The notes under the pieces: generated by a model
What the model was told of the DNA's origin: nothing
Database searches by the model: none
Seen by the model: the letters and a program-made list of their open reading frames with translations, nothing else
In this document: in pieces, positions 1-11,300 of the stretch
Layout of the letters: each line of letters opens with the position of its first letter
How positions within the stretch are numbered: position 1 is the first letter of the stretch
NCBI GenBank assembly: GCA_024500155.1
Contig: CM044873.1
Location: 5,027,001 to 5,091,000 of the forward strand
Origin: Chenopodium formosanum
Lineage: Eukaryota; Streptophyta; Magnoliopsida; Caryophyllales; Amaranthaceae
Direction of reading: 5' to 3'
DNA: 64,000 nucleotides
Program-made: the position numbers and the translations under genes

Positions 1-1180
1 AGAGTTCTTTCTTATATGCGTAAATTGTTAGATTTTCTAGAAATTTCCTTATACTCCGTAGATTTCAATGTAGGTTAGACATGATAATGAAGTCATCTAA
101 CTTACACTTGTACATAAGGCTAATAAGATTAATCACAATGATAATTTGTGTGAACATAGTAAGAGAATATTAGGAATTAATTAATGTTTTATCTTTAATT
201 ATCTTCATCAATCCTCAATCATCACTAATGGGACATTTTAATCCTAATTCATTTATTGATTGACGAAAAAGTATAATACGTACAAATGCTACAAGTTATT
301 CGATCCCAACATCCGAACATAATTGCATGTATGCAATTTAATTGATAAACCTTCAATAATATAAAGCATTAAAGCAAATTACAGCTTTTAATTTCACATG
401 TAATATTACACGTGAATTTCTCTTTTGATTGTAAAACTAAATAAAAGTAGAAAAAAAAAATGAAGAATAAAAAAAAACAGCTAAAAACAAGGACGAACTT
501 TTGGCTTTAAATGTGATGGAAATATTAAATTATAAGATCACAAAAAACCGAGATACGCTTCTACTTAAATTCCTTACAGCATGGGTTCCAAGGATGCTTA
601 GGTGGCCTGGCTCACCAATTATTTGGTCTAATTGTTCAATTATTTACTTGCAATTTTTTTAAATGTTGTGAATTAGTGATTAACTCTCATTAACTTGTCT
701 AATTAAGTTGTCTTCTTAAGCCTTTTTTCTCTAAGCTATCTTCTTATATTACCAAATACTCAATCTTAGTACAACCCTTGGTATATTTTTCTCTGCTTGT
801 GAGTTTGTCATGGTAAAGATAATTACTATCGATCTCTGAGGAAAGGTATGTATGTTAAACTCTTGATTGCTAGCTATGTATTTCAAGGTTTATTTATTTC
901 GTGTTTTCTTGCAATGTACACATTATGTAATTTTCTACCATTATATTCGTTCATTTGATTGCATTTTATCTAGTGATGATTATGAAATATTGGTCTTTAC
1001 TTTCTTGTTGATATAAACTTTAGTTGTTTACTTTATCTGTTTATTTCGATAAGGATTTTATTGTGTATGATTAGGACTATAGGTAGAGGGTTAGACTATA
1101 GTAGAAAGAGTTATGCTCAATGAGAATACTAAACCTATAACTTGAAATGGAAGAATATAATATTCGGCAGATTTCACTAT
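1..1180. other. AT-rich intergenic DNA, nothing recognised
   Basis: No open reading frame with recognisable protein character, no RNA gene and no bounded repeat was seen here. The DNA is AT-rich with short homopolymer runs. It ends where the Tourist-like MITE begins. Confidence 0.6.
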
Positions 1181-1402
1181 GGGTCTGTTCACATTTACTT
1201 CAGTTCAGTTCAGTTCAGTTCAGTTCAGTTCCAATCAGTTCAGTTCAGCTCTTAATTTCTCTCTCACATAAAATATTCATTTCAGCTCAATTCAGTTCAG
1301 TTCAGTTCAGTTCAGTTCCAATCAGTTCAGTTCAATTCAGTTCAGTTCCAATCAGTTCAGTTCAGTTCAGTTCAGCTCAATTCAGTAAATATGAACAGGC
1401 CC
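1181..1402. mobile_element. Tourist-like MITE with CAGTT pentamer array
   Basis: A 222-bp element starts GGGTCTGTTC and ends GAACAGGCCC, which are inverted copies with one mismatch. It is flanked on both sides by the 3-bp repeat TAT (1178-1180 and 1403-1405), as expected of PIF/Harbinger (Tourist) MITEs. Most of the interior is a CAGTT/TTCAG pentamer array in two blocks, separated by a short segment that is also present in the copy at 24472-24607. The open reading frame of SSVQF repeats through it is a product of the pentamer array and is not a gene. Confidence 0.75.
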
Positions 1403-1405
1403 TAT

Positions 1406-4400
1406 ATCTTATCAAACACATACTTATATATAAACTATAAATATGCAATAACTGAAAAAAAATACCATACATTTTAATTTAGGGTGAAAAAAATTATTTC
1501 AAATGACTCAATATGGATAGTATTCGACATTATTACTGTTTGAACAGTCTTAAATGAGACCCGAATTACGTAAATAAGGCTGATTAGGGCGAAAGAGGCT
1601 TTATTATGTGGGCCTGCATCATGGGCCTGTGCAAGTACAAAGTACTTGTTTATTGAACGTACCGAAATTGCAAGCTGTTAGATTTCACCATTAATTAAAT
1701 AAATTGGCCTGGTGTGACCATTTGAGCCAGTAAGGCACACCCGTTAGTTAATTAATGATAAACATATTTATTGGCGGGTCGGTTTTTAAAGGGTTGGTCA
1801 ATACAGGTTATGGGTAAGTAGTTGATCAATAGTGGACGGGTTGATAAACTAGCAAGAAATAGGATAGAAGAAATAGACAACAAGTAGTCTAAGTAATTTT
1901 CTTAATTAGCCTTACAGAGTATTTGGCTATTATTTTAGCCTTGTCAAATAAAAAGCTCTTTTACGTTATTTAACCTATGATAAAGGTCAAAATAGATCCG
2001 AAAGATAATAATGATAGTTTCATTATTCATAGGAAGATATGAACTAAGGGTTTCTTAACAATCACAATATAATTAACAAGATGAACACAAATTGCAATAA
2101 GTGTTTTTACTTTTATTATTTCGAATACACAAGCCAAGCCACTTGTCATAAACTGAAATCTCATTCTTGTCTAATGTTTAAATCATATGGCTTTATTATA
2201 ATACAGTGGAAGCCAAAAAAACCCTAACATCATTCTACAATGTTCCAACAAATTAAAAAAATATAAACAACTAAAAAAAATCATTATGTAATTAAAATAA
2301 GCCTAAGCTATAAAATGTACTATTATGTTGCCATTACAACTTTGACTTGTACATTTGTAATAGGAAATCCAAACTCAAATATTAAAAAGTGAAGTTAATC
2401 AATCAAAAATATTGGATTGACCCAATGCTCTTTTTTCATTGAGAATTTCCCCTTTACAATGTAAATAGATAGATAATAGTCAAACTAAGATTCACATAAA
2501 TCTACCCATCAAATCTTTAGAGAACCTATTTTTAACTAAGCCATATAACAACTTTTTCTACAAAACATATTTTGTCTAGTTAACTCCAAACCTAGAGGTA
2601 GTTTCATGTAGACCTCTTTATGAAGTTCAAATTTTAATAGTATGTATATATATTATTGTTGGTGAAATGGAGATTATTGACCTTATTAGTTATTATTGTG
2701 GTACCACAACAATGCTATAGTTAAACGCATTATTATCAACTTTTAATTTTCAATAGTACACGAGAATATATAACCATACTATGAATGTAGGTAGTTTGAC
2801 AAATATTTTGTTGCAATATATTTTTCCCTTGAACTTGCCAATTTTTGACAACTAAGCACAACTACTAGCCACATGCATGGCAAAAGTCAACACGATAATT
2901 CATTGATATACCCTAACTCAAGTCTCAATAAATATTTATGGTGAGGATAAATGTATCATGTATGCTAAGCTGTCTAAATTTTGGACACCATTAATGTAGG
3001 TCCAACTCACTTTCTTAATTAAAGAAATTTATTTTTGGTGGGAATATATTGTTTGGTAGACTAGGTTTTACAAAAGTAGTCAATGATTTGCAATTTGGGG
3101 TGGGATATATGTCATGATTTATTAGGCTAAAAACAAAATACAACGTACGTACGTCTAATAATGTTATTAGTGAATGATAGATGGCTGATTAATTCAACAA
3201 CTAATTAGCTTATCTTATAATTGCATTGAATTGGAAGTGATGGGTTCGGTAATTGTTACTCCATATAAGTTGCCAATTTAATCATATACGTACTTGTTTC
3301 CATATAAATTGTCAATTCAATTCACTGTTTTTAGCTATTACTGGTTTGATATGACTCATTTGAGTGATTAAATTAACAAATATATATGCATTTTTTAGGA
3401 AGATACAAATATAAATTGTATCACTTTATTTTATTATAATTTGTTAGATAAAGATTGGTCACAAATCATTGTGAATTTTCAAATTTCAATGAGCTACTAG
3501 CTAGCAAATAAAGTAACATTGTATTGGTTTAACCAAAAGTTTAATGATCACATGCAAACCCATACAAAACTATTATTGATGTTGTTTGAGAAACAAAGTT
3601 TAATCCTACTATAACTCCCAAGGTAATATAGACTTCTTTAAATTATTAAAGAATGGACCTAGTTTTTGGTCCCATAATATATACTACCTATGTTTATTTG
3701 TATGTAATAAGGAACACCATGCCACCCATGTACTCCATGTATAAAAATATCATACTTATTTCTTATTGTTTGTGTTATTTGATTTATTTATTTATTTATT
3801 TTTCATACTTTTTAACTTTTTTAATGCATATCTTTCATCTTGTATAGCTAAAAATTACACAAATGAATCTAGCTAATAAAGTCTATCATGAGTGTGTTTT
3901 TAGATACTGTAAATAACTAAATACATCGATGCGTAATAAAGTTTGTGCATGGTATTCACTACATAAACTCTCACAAATTAGTACGGAGTACTGCTTTAAA
4001 ACTTGTATGATCGATTATAGATGATCTAATCATTATATTTCTAATATTCTCTCAAAAATACAAAAATCCATTTCTATTTTTCTAATAAGATTTGTTCTAA
4101 TTGGTTGATGCTTAGAACATTCGTACAGTACCAGAAAAATCGATGTTTTTATTCTGTTACAGTCGGTGGATCATTGATTACATGGTTTCTTTTAATTTCA
4201 TTAATTTGGTTGCATATACAGAGTAATTGATACCCAACAATTTGTCAGTATTCCATTCAATTAAAATATTAACATTTTTTTTTGTCATCGTACTAGGACT
4301 AGGAGTTGAGAAATGATTTGCTAATACTGTTTTATTGAGCTGATCCTAATAATATTGATCATAAGATTAACAATGGAACACCAAAAAATGATTTTCATCA

Positions 4401-5070
4401 AGGCTAATTATCAATGTGAAAATGAGACTGGAACATGTTATCACAACTCACAAGCTCACAACCGTACAATACTTCAAGTATTACAAATCGAACTAGCTAG
4501 AGTGACATGATTAATAATTCGGAAAAGTGGGATAAGATCAGAGTATAAATACAATTGAATCGTGTATTTCAAGTCTTATTAGATCAGTTACCTTATTAAG
4601 TTATTAGTCATATTCTCTCATTATCTCTAAAAGTTCGTTCTATTTTAACGGTGATTGTATTGCAAAAAAAGTCAAAACAGGAAGAACTTTAAAGAAGGGA
4701 TTAATATTTTTTTGCCTCCTCGAGTCATGCATATTTACAATTTACTTCAAAGTACGACCTACACTGCTACATGCCTCTCTAGTCTCTACAACAAAACTTT
4801 TTTGTTTTTGGTTTTTATGGGTTTACTCAATCAGTCAATTCATTTATGGACACATTTGAGGTCTTATTATACTTTTTCTTCCCAATATTTTCATGACCAA
4901 GTAAAGGCAAAGACGAAAAATATAACAAAATACCACATACGGTGCCAATAGAAAAAATAATTAAACTATATGAAATCAAATAAATATAGGAACTTACCCA
5001 AATTAGAAAAATAATTTCCTTTAATTTTCTTTAAACGTAAGATTAAATAAACAATACACTAATTTTGCAC
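1406..5070. other. AT-rich intergenic DNA upstream of the WD40 gene
   Basis: About 3.7 kb with no coding region I can support. Short ORFs near 3653 and 4655 have no recognisable motif and the codon usage of random AT-rich DNA. No terminal-repeat-bounded element was delimited. The last part contains the probable WD40 promoter. Confidence 0.5.
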
Positions 5071-5076
5071 ACGCTT

Positions 5077-5089
5077 TATAATATAAATA
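5077..5089 (+). promoter_or_regulatory. Probable TATA box of the WD40 gene
   Basis: TATAATATAAATA lies just upstream of a CT-rich stretch typical of plant transcript leaders. The start codon is about 620 bases downstream. The intervening leader probably contains an intron from a donor near 5347 (GAG|GTAAAA) to an acceptor at 5703-5704 (TTTTTAG), only four bases before the ATG. This is inferred from sequence only. Confidence 0.4.
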
Positions 5090-5708
5090 AGCATACTTCC
5101 CCCCTAAACTCCATGATCACCCTTTCCTTCCTCCGCCATTTTCTCTCTCCTCTCTCCAAACACCCTCACTGACCTTAGTGGCTCAATGCAAAGGACTTCG
5201 TTCCAATCATTTTGGTCTAATTTTTATTTTAATTTTTTCGAATTTGTTTATTGAATTAGTGTTGGAATTTGACTCTTGCATTTTCAACATAATGCCACAA
5301 TCATAGGAAAGTCGGTGTTATTATAACGATTTTTTGTTAAATCCGAGGTAAAACCCGTAATCATGGCTGTTTAGTTCTTGGGTTTACTTCTATTGGGATC
5401 TTACATTGTACTCTGCTCCATAATCCTGTTTTTTTTTGTTGTTGTTGATTGGTTGTTAAGTCATCGGTTCGAGCAACACCAAAGTTTGCGATTTTTATAA
5501 GAGACGAGTTATTAGTTTGTTATAACGAGTTTGTAATATTGTGTAAAGCATTTTTAGTCGCCTTGATAGTAGTAAAGATAAAGCTAAGGCTTAGAGTTTG
5601 GGATTTTGTTGGTTAAAGTTGTGAGTAAGAATATATCTTGTAAGTTGTAACATAAAATATAGAAAAATTTGGATCTTGATGTTTATGTATTGGTAAGTTT
5701 TTAGGCTT

Positions 5709-8443
5709 ATGGAAATGCAACACAAGGTGAAATGTTTCGAGGCGGACGATGAGTTCTTTGATTCTGTTGATCATATGTCAGCTGAACATTGTTCTGTTGC
5801 TAATAATGAAGTTTTGGGGTATGAATTCTGGAGTAATGAGCTTAAGAGTGTTAAGGAAAGGCGCTATACTTTCTTACGCGAAATGGGTTTTATTGATCCT
5901 TGTTCATTGTCTGAAGCCGATACAAAATCTACTGATGCTGCTGGTGCTGAAGCTGAAATGGGGTTGGAAAGGATGGTGGAATGCAGTGGAGCTGTTTCGA
6001 GTTCGTGTGCTTCGTCTGCTATTGATTGTGGAAGGGAATGTAGTGGAGATAATAATGTGGATCATGTTAATGAATCTGAGGATGATCATCAAATTAGGCC
6101 GAGTTTGGGTGATGTTTGTGAGGATGATGAGGTATCAACCTCCAATAGTTGTAAGTCTATAAACAAGAAAATTAGGCATTGGTGGAATGATTTTATGAAG
6201 AAACAGAGAGGAAGTATTGGTGATTGTGAAAAGGCTCGTAAATCCGAGATGAGTAGAACGAAAGTGCAAGTGAACAAAAAAAAGTTTAAGGAGCTCAGCG
6301 CGTTGTTTGCAGCACAGGAAATCCAAGCTCATAATGGTATCATTTGGACTATGAAGTTTAGTCCTGATGGTCAGTATCTTGCAACTGGTGGAGAAGATGG
6401 TGTTGTTCGAGTTTGGCTCATTAATTCGATAGATTCATGCCTTAAGAGGTTTCCAGATGAACCAATTAGTGGTCATAAAAGAGATAAGAAGGTGGAAATA
6501 CCAGTTGTAGTTCCTGATAAAATGTTCAAAATCGACGAGCTGCCTGTACAAGAGTTTCATGGTCATACCGCGGATGTCTTAGACCTTGCTTGGTCTAACT
6601 CTAATGTAAGTTTTTCCTCCCCTGAAGAATTTACTAGCTTTTCATTGGTTGCATATTTCTACATTCAGCTAAATTAGTACAACTTATTCGTGTTTCAGTA
6701 TCTTCTTTCGTCATCCATGGATAAAACTGTTCGTTTGTGGAAACTTGGATCTGATACATGTCTCAACACTTTCCATCATACTGATTATGGTAAGTATAAA
6801 ATGTAAAATATGTACAGATTACAATCTTCATGTCAAAATCTCTTAAATTTATAATAGTAAAGTAGTACTGTATGATTTAGACTTGTAGAATCAAATGATC
6901 CTGATTAAAGTTCATGTATTGCCTTGAATCAGTTACTTGTGTACAATTCAATCCCGTAAACAATCGTTACTTCATAAGTGGTTCAATCGATGGAAAGGTT
7001 CGTGTATGGGGAGTATCAAAGCACCGGGTTCTAGACTGGGCCAATATCAGAGATGCAGTCACAGCTGTATGTTACCAGCCTGATGGACAGGTATGTTTCA
7101 ACTACATGCTTACATATTTATGAAATGCTTTCTGTAAATTCTGTTTTATAATACAGGATATATTTGTTTAAGGTCACCATCTTACTGATCTTATCCTTTC
7201 TGTAAACAGGCATTCGTCGTAGGATCTGTTAGTGGCTGCTGCCAGTTCTATGAGACAAGAGGTACATATTCCCTCATTAAAGATTGGATTAAGTTGCTTT
7301 CATTGTCTTTAGTTTTCGCTTTATTCTTAATCATCCGGTTTTCTGAGATTCTGTTTGTTGATAATCTAGGGAAATTATTCGAGCTTAGTGCACATATTTT
7401 ACTTCATGGATGCAAAAGATCATCCACTAATAGGATTACAGGAATACAGGTTGCGCCTTAAAGTTGATTTTCTTATTTTACTAACATTCTTTAGTGATTC
7501 TGTCAAATTTGTTCTAAGCAATTTGCTGCTGTTTCTGTTTGCAGTTTTCGTCAGAGGACTCTCAGAAGGTTATGGTTTCGTCAGAAGATTCTAAACTCTG
7601 TATACTTGACAAGATGGATGTTGTCTGTAGATTCCGAGGTAGGCATCCAAATCTATAGGTGTAATATGTTACAATTGACTAATAATAATATGTTTTGATA
7701 AGGAAAGATCAGCAAAGATCAGTTTTAATATGCAAAAAAATCAGTTAAAAAACAGTTGTGGTATATACTGACTATAATTGCTTGGGTGATCGAGCTATTT
7801 AACTCGTTCCAGCTGTAATCTAAACAACTAGCAAGTCTCTTATATGAATTATATACCCATTTGGCCTAATATGAATGTATTTAACCTTAATCTCAAACGT
7901 GTCGTATCATCTTTTGTTTAATACAGGACAGTTCACTTAACTATGCTGTTCGTTCCTACTGCAGGTCTTAACAAGTCAGGAAGTCAAATGTCAGCTTCAT
8001 TTACATCAAACGGTAGTCATATAGTATCAATTGGACAGGATTCACGCGTATATGTATGGAATCATGACTCAACAACAGATCAATCATCATCGAGCAATAC
8101 AAAGTCTATTCGTTCTTGTGAGCATTTTTACTCTGAAGGTGTGTGTGTTGCAGTACCTTGGTGTGGTACTACAACACTGCCGAAGGATTCTAGTAGCTTA
8201 TTTACTAACCATGAAGCGGCCTCTATAAACCGATCTCCTCCTAATGTGAACCTAAGTAACTTGTTCGCGTCTAAGAGCTCTGCCATTTTGCCTGAGGACA
8301 TGCTTCCTATCTACACTAAGGACCATTGCCAAGAGCATAACAATGTTGCTCATTTTCCGACATGGGGGCTTGTGATTGTCACGGCTAATTCGAATGGAAA
8401 GATCACGGCGTACCATAACTATGGTCTGCCCACTAGAGTTTAG
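5709..8443 (+). CDS. WD40-repeat (transducin-like) protein, 616 aa, seven coding exons
   Basis: Coding exons are 5709-6605, 6699-6789, 6933-7090, 7210-7261, 7370-7449, 7545-7638 and 7965-8443; all junctions are GT-AG and the phases add up to 617 codons including the stop. The N-terminal ~205 residues are acidic and Ser-rich with no known domain, then a basic linker, then WD40 blades. Visible repeats include IWTMKFSPDGQYLATGG, VLDLAWSNSNYLLSSS, VTCVQFNPVNNRYFISGS, VTAVCYQPDGQ and MSASFTSNGSHIVSIG, several ending in VRVW or VRLW. The layout (divergent N-terminus, HNGIIWTMKFSP first blade, C-terminal half with a KRSSTNRITGIQ segment) matches the plant family annotated as WD repeat-containing protein 44-like. 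Such proteins are thought to be interaction scaffolds; I infer no specific partner. Two in-frame ATGs start the protein (residues 1 and 3), and the first is used here. Confidence 0.9.
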
Positions 8444-9727
8444 AGATTATATAGGTAGAATACCAACAACCAAAATCATACAATTAGTTGTAATGTGTAG
8501 CATTCATATTGTGTACATACATTTTTTGCAAATATAGTATAGTGGCTTACTTGGGAGTAACAATCTCTTGGTTGTTCATTAATTCCTCAAAGGGTAGCTG
8601 AAGCCTAAGTAGAGTGATTGTATGTAACATTTGGTTTCTCTGCTCTTTCTTTGTGTAGTATCATTGTAGTTCAGCTTGTATATGGTACGGAGTAATTGAT
8701 TACCGAAGTTATACAGAGGAGGAAATTTTCTTATATTTACGGAATTATACTTTATAGTTTCTCTTCAAATTGCTTCGTATTGGCTATTGTACAATCTATA
8801 ACAACTCAAGACATCACTTGAGACAATTAGATTAAGATAATACGGAGTAAGACTTCTATATGTCTATATTTGTATCGTCGTGTATAACTCAAATCTGCTC
8901 ATTTGATTACTCATATCATATTAAAACATGGAATTTGAAACAAATTAGTACAAGTACATGATTAAATTGACATATTATACCATAATAACAGCTGAACAAA
9001 TCAGTTACTATTAGATGCAATTATGATAACTATTAGCCAATTACCATCATTTACTACTAAACGTTAGATGTACCTAGTATTTTGTTTTTAGCCTGATAAA
9101 TCATGACATATAGCCCACCCCAAATACACATAACTTACCAATTATGTAAAATCTAGTCTAAATATCCATGTTCATGTAGTAAACCACTAAACCATACATT
9201 ATCCTTCATTTATCATCGCACCAAAAGAAGCCTATAATTAACCAATTGAGTTGGACCTCCATTATTAAATGTGTCCAACATCTGGACTGCTTAGCATACT
9301 TTCACTACCTTAATTATTGTGACTTGAGTTGGATATGATTGTAGACACTGTAGATAGTATTTTCAATACTTTAACCAACTAATTAGCCTATTTGGCCTAT
9401 GTTCTCTTTACCTAGCTAATCCAGATCAAATGAGTTTATAGTATAAAAACTTATACATAAAATCGGATTTACAATAAATATAAGTTATAATTATAAGGTT
9501 AGTCTAAAATGATCTGACTTACACACTATTTAAAGTCAATATCAAACCTCATTGTGTGAAATGTGAAGGACTGAAGGTAATATGATGGAAAAGTTTAAGA
9601 GTACACTCTAATTTTTTTTTGGGTTAATATTTTGTATAATCTAATTAGTTAGTCTGCTTATTAATTTAGTTTTTCAAATAACTGAGATCATTGATCAAGC
9701 ATTAACATTTTTTTTTTCTATTCTTAG
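8444..9727. other. WD40 3' UTR and intergenic DNA
   Basis: The first few hundred bases are probably the WD40 3' UTR. The rest is AT-rich with scattered TACGGAGTA-type motifs (for example near 8687 and 8842), which resemble Stowaway ends, but no complete element is recognisable. The last bases before 9728 form a polypyrimidine tract ending in TTCTTAG, so the next start codon may sit directly behind a leader-intron acceptor, as in its paralogue at 16088. Confidence 0.45.
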
Positions 9728-10864
9728 ATGACCGTTTGCTACACATGCGGAGTCGAAGGCAAAAAACATCTTATTTATTGCATGCATTGCAAAGATGTTG
9801 CAATTCATAGGTATGTTGGTGTGGAAATTGATTTATCTATTTTATTTGAAACAATTAAATTGATTAGGCACTTTTATCGTCGTTTTATCTATTTTATTTT
9901 TTCTGTATATTTTTTGAAGTATTATTTTTTGGATGCTTAAAAAATTGTATAAAAAAAATTATTTCAATTGTTTAATGTAATTTAGTCTTAACTTTTTCAT
10001 CAATGTTATTTTAGAAAGTTTATTATTATGGAAATACTTGCTAACGAGTGCCTTAGAGCATTAAATAATTAATTATCTAATGTCTCGGGTATTGTTAGCT
10101 TTTTCCATATTATAAATTTTTTTCACTTTTCAATGTGAATTTTCTTTTCATATAATTAGATTTTCATCAAATTTACTAATATGAATATAATTTTTCAAGT
10201 AAATTTTTTTTGTGATTATATTACTTAAGAAATTTTATATTTTTGAAAATTTAACATTTATTTCATGGTCATGATTTTGAATGTCGAGGAAAATAATTAT
10301 GTTTTACAATTTTTAAGTTATTGTGTGGAAGATCCTTTGAAAATTAGGAATAATGTTTGGTTGTGTGAAGACTGTGATGTTGAATTTGGAAAGCCTACTC
10401 AACTACTAAAGAGAACAAGTTCTCGCATAACCTCACTAGTACAAAAGGCTTTGTTAAGAAAAGCTCGAAAGGGGGGCAAAAATTATAAAGATATTCAAGA
10501 CTTTATAAGGCAAAATCAATCAAATAGCAAAAGGAATACTATTGATGATTGTGTCTTGGCTCAAGAGAGTAAAGATGGTAGAAATCAAGCTAATTTGTTG
10601 AAATTGATGAATGATATGGATTCTTCATCTCCTCAATGCCCTATGGATTTGAAGTCTCCTGCATCAACAGTCTCAACAGAAAATACTTATTTGCAGTTGG
10701 ATAATGATGTAAATACACTTGTCGAAGATGAGGAGTATGATGAAGAATATTTTGAGATTTCTAAGGAATTGTCGAGTGGAAAAAAAGATGGCAATGAATC
10801 GTTTAGTTGTAGTTGTGAGTTAAGCTCGAGCCCTAACTCAAGCTTTAGTCGAGCCTTGAGTTAA
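9728..10864 (+). CDS. Truncated PHD-finger protein, paralogue of the AIPP2-like gene
   Basis: Two coding exons, 9728-9810 and 10318-10864 (donor AG|GTATGT, acceptor TTTTTAAG), give about 209 residues. The first ~50 form a complete Cys-rich C4HC3 PHD finger: C4 and C7 (CYTC), the CMHC pair, IH, YC and the final CEDC. It aligns with the finger of the gene at 15959 around a conserved intron that interrupts the finger at the same codon, just after IH. The rest is Ser- and acid-rich with no C-terminal SPOC-like domain. The last ~20 codons run into the TCGAGC-rich repeat at 10813, so the stop codon is probably borrowed from inserted DNA. It could be a functional short PHD protein, like small plant PHD proteins related to AIPP2, or a decaying duplicate. 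The fold is seen directly; the loss of the C-terminus is inferred from the paralogue. Confidence 0.6.
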
Positions 10865-11020
10865 GCTCAAAACTATGCCAAGCCAGTTTGTATATGTTTC
10901 GAGCTTGAGTCGAGATAAATAATATCTTAAGCTCGACGAGCTTCGAGTTCTAGCTAAGCTAGAGCTCACTACTGTCAAGCTCAAGGTCAAGTCTAGAGAG
11001 GTTAGGTTTCGACTTGACTA
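10813..11020. repeat. TCGAGC/AGCTCGA-rich repeat block
   Basis: About 200 bases are dominated by alternating AGCTCGAG, TTCGAGC, CTTGAGTCGAG and related hexamers in both orientations, unlike any flanking DNA. Such arrays are typical of the interior of non-autonomous plant DNA transposons, but no terminal repeat or target duplication was found. It overlaps the 3' end of the short PHD gene. Confidence 0.5.
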
Positions 11021-11089
11021 TTCATACCTAAGTGTGTGAGCTAACCACACTAAGGCTATTAATTAAATTAAGGCATCTCTACTAAAGTT

Positions 11090-11200
11090 GGGCCGTTCCC
11101 AGTTCGCTCACCGTTACTAGGGGAATCCTTGTAAATTTCTTTTCCTCCGCTTATTGATATGTTTAAACTCGGTGGGTAGCCCCGCTTGACCTAGGGTCGC
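11090..11200 (-). rRNA. Fragment of the 5' end of nuclear 25S rRNA (degenerate)
   Basis: Read on the minus strand this is the start of plant 25S rRNA. It contains the universal ITS4-type site TCCTCCGCTTATTGATATG (plus strand, 11143-11161), the TTACTAGGGGAATCC block and TTCCCAGTTCGCTC. Several substitutions relative to the conserved sequence (for example ACTCGGTGGG for ACTCAGCGGG) and loss of everything beyond the first ~110 bases show it is a dead copy and not a working rDNA unit. Confidence 0.85.
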
Positions 11201-11300
11201 AACGGATTTGCCGCCCCAAAGGGCAAACAAATTAAGGGTCCTGCGAGTCCTCAAAAGCCACAAAGTGCGCGACTTCGATACATCCTAGGCGCGGCCTTGT
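11201..11300 (-). pseudogene. Degenerate ITS2 remnant attached to the 25S fragment
   Basis: On the minus strand ITS2 precedes 25S, which is the order seen here: GC-rich sequence with GCGCGGCC, AGTGCGCGACTTCG and TTGCCGCCCC directly abuts the 25S start at about 11200. No 5.8S sequence follows; at about 11290-11300 the sequence passes into the satellite monomer (AACGGTCAACTTACCC). Confidence 0.6.

Noticed and set aside
1147..1440. ORF encoding SSVQF repeats
   Set aside because: It is the translation of the CAGTT pentamer array inside a MITE; no domain and no gene structure.
4655..4951. 98-residue ORF with hydrophobic middle
   Set aside because: It needs a non-ATG start to reach that length, matches no family I know and has no splice or promoter context.
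5749..6332. Overlapping ORFs on both strands in WD40 exon 1
   Set aside because: Shadow frames of the WD40 coding exon.
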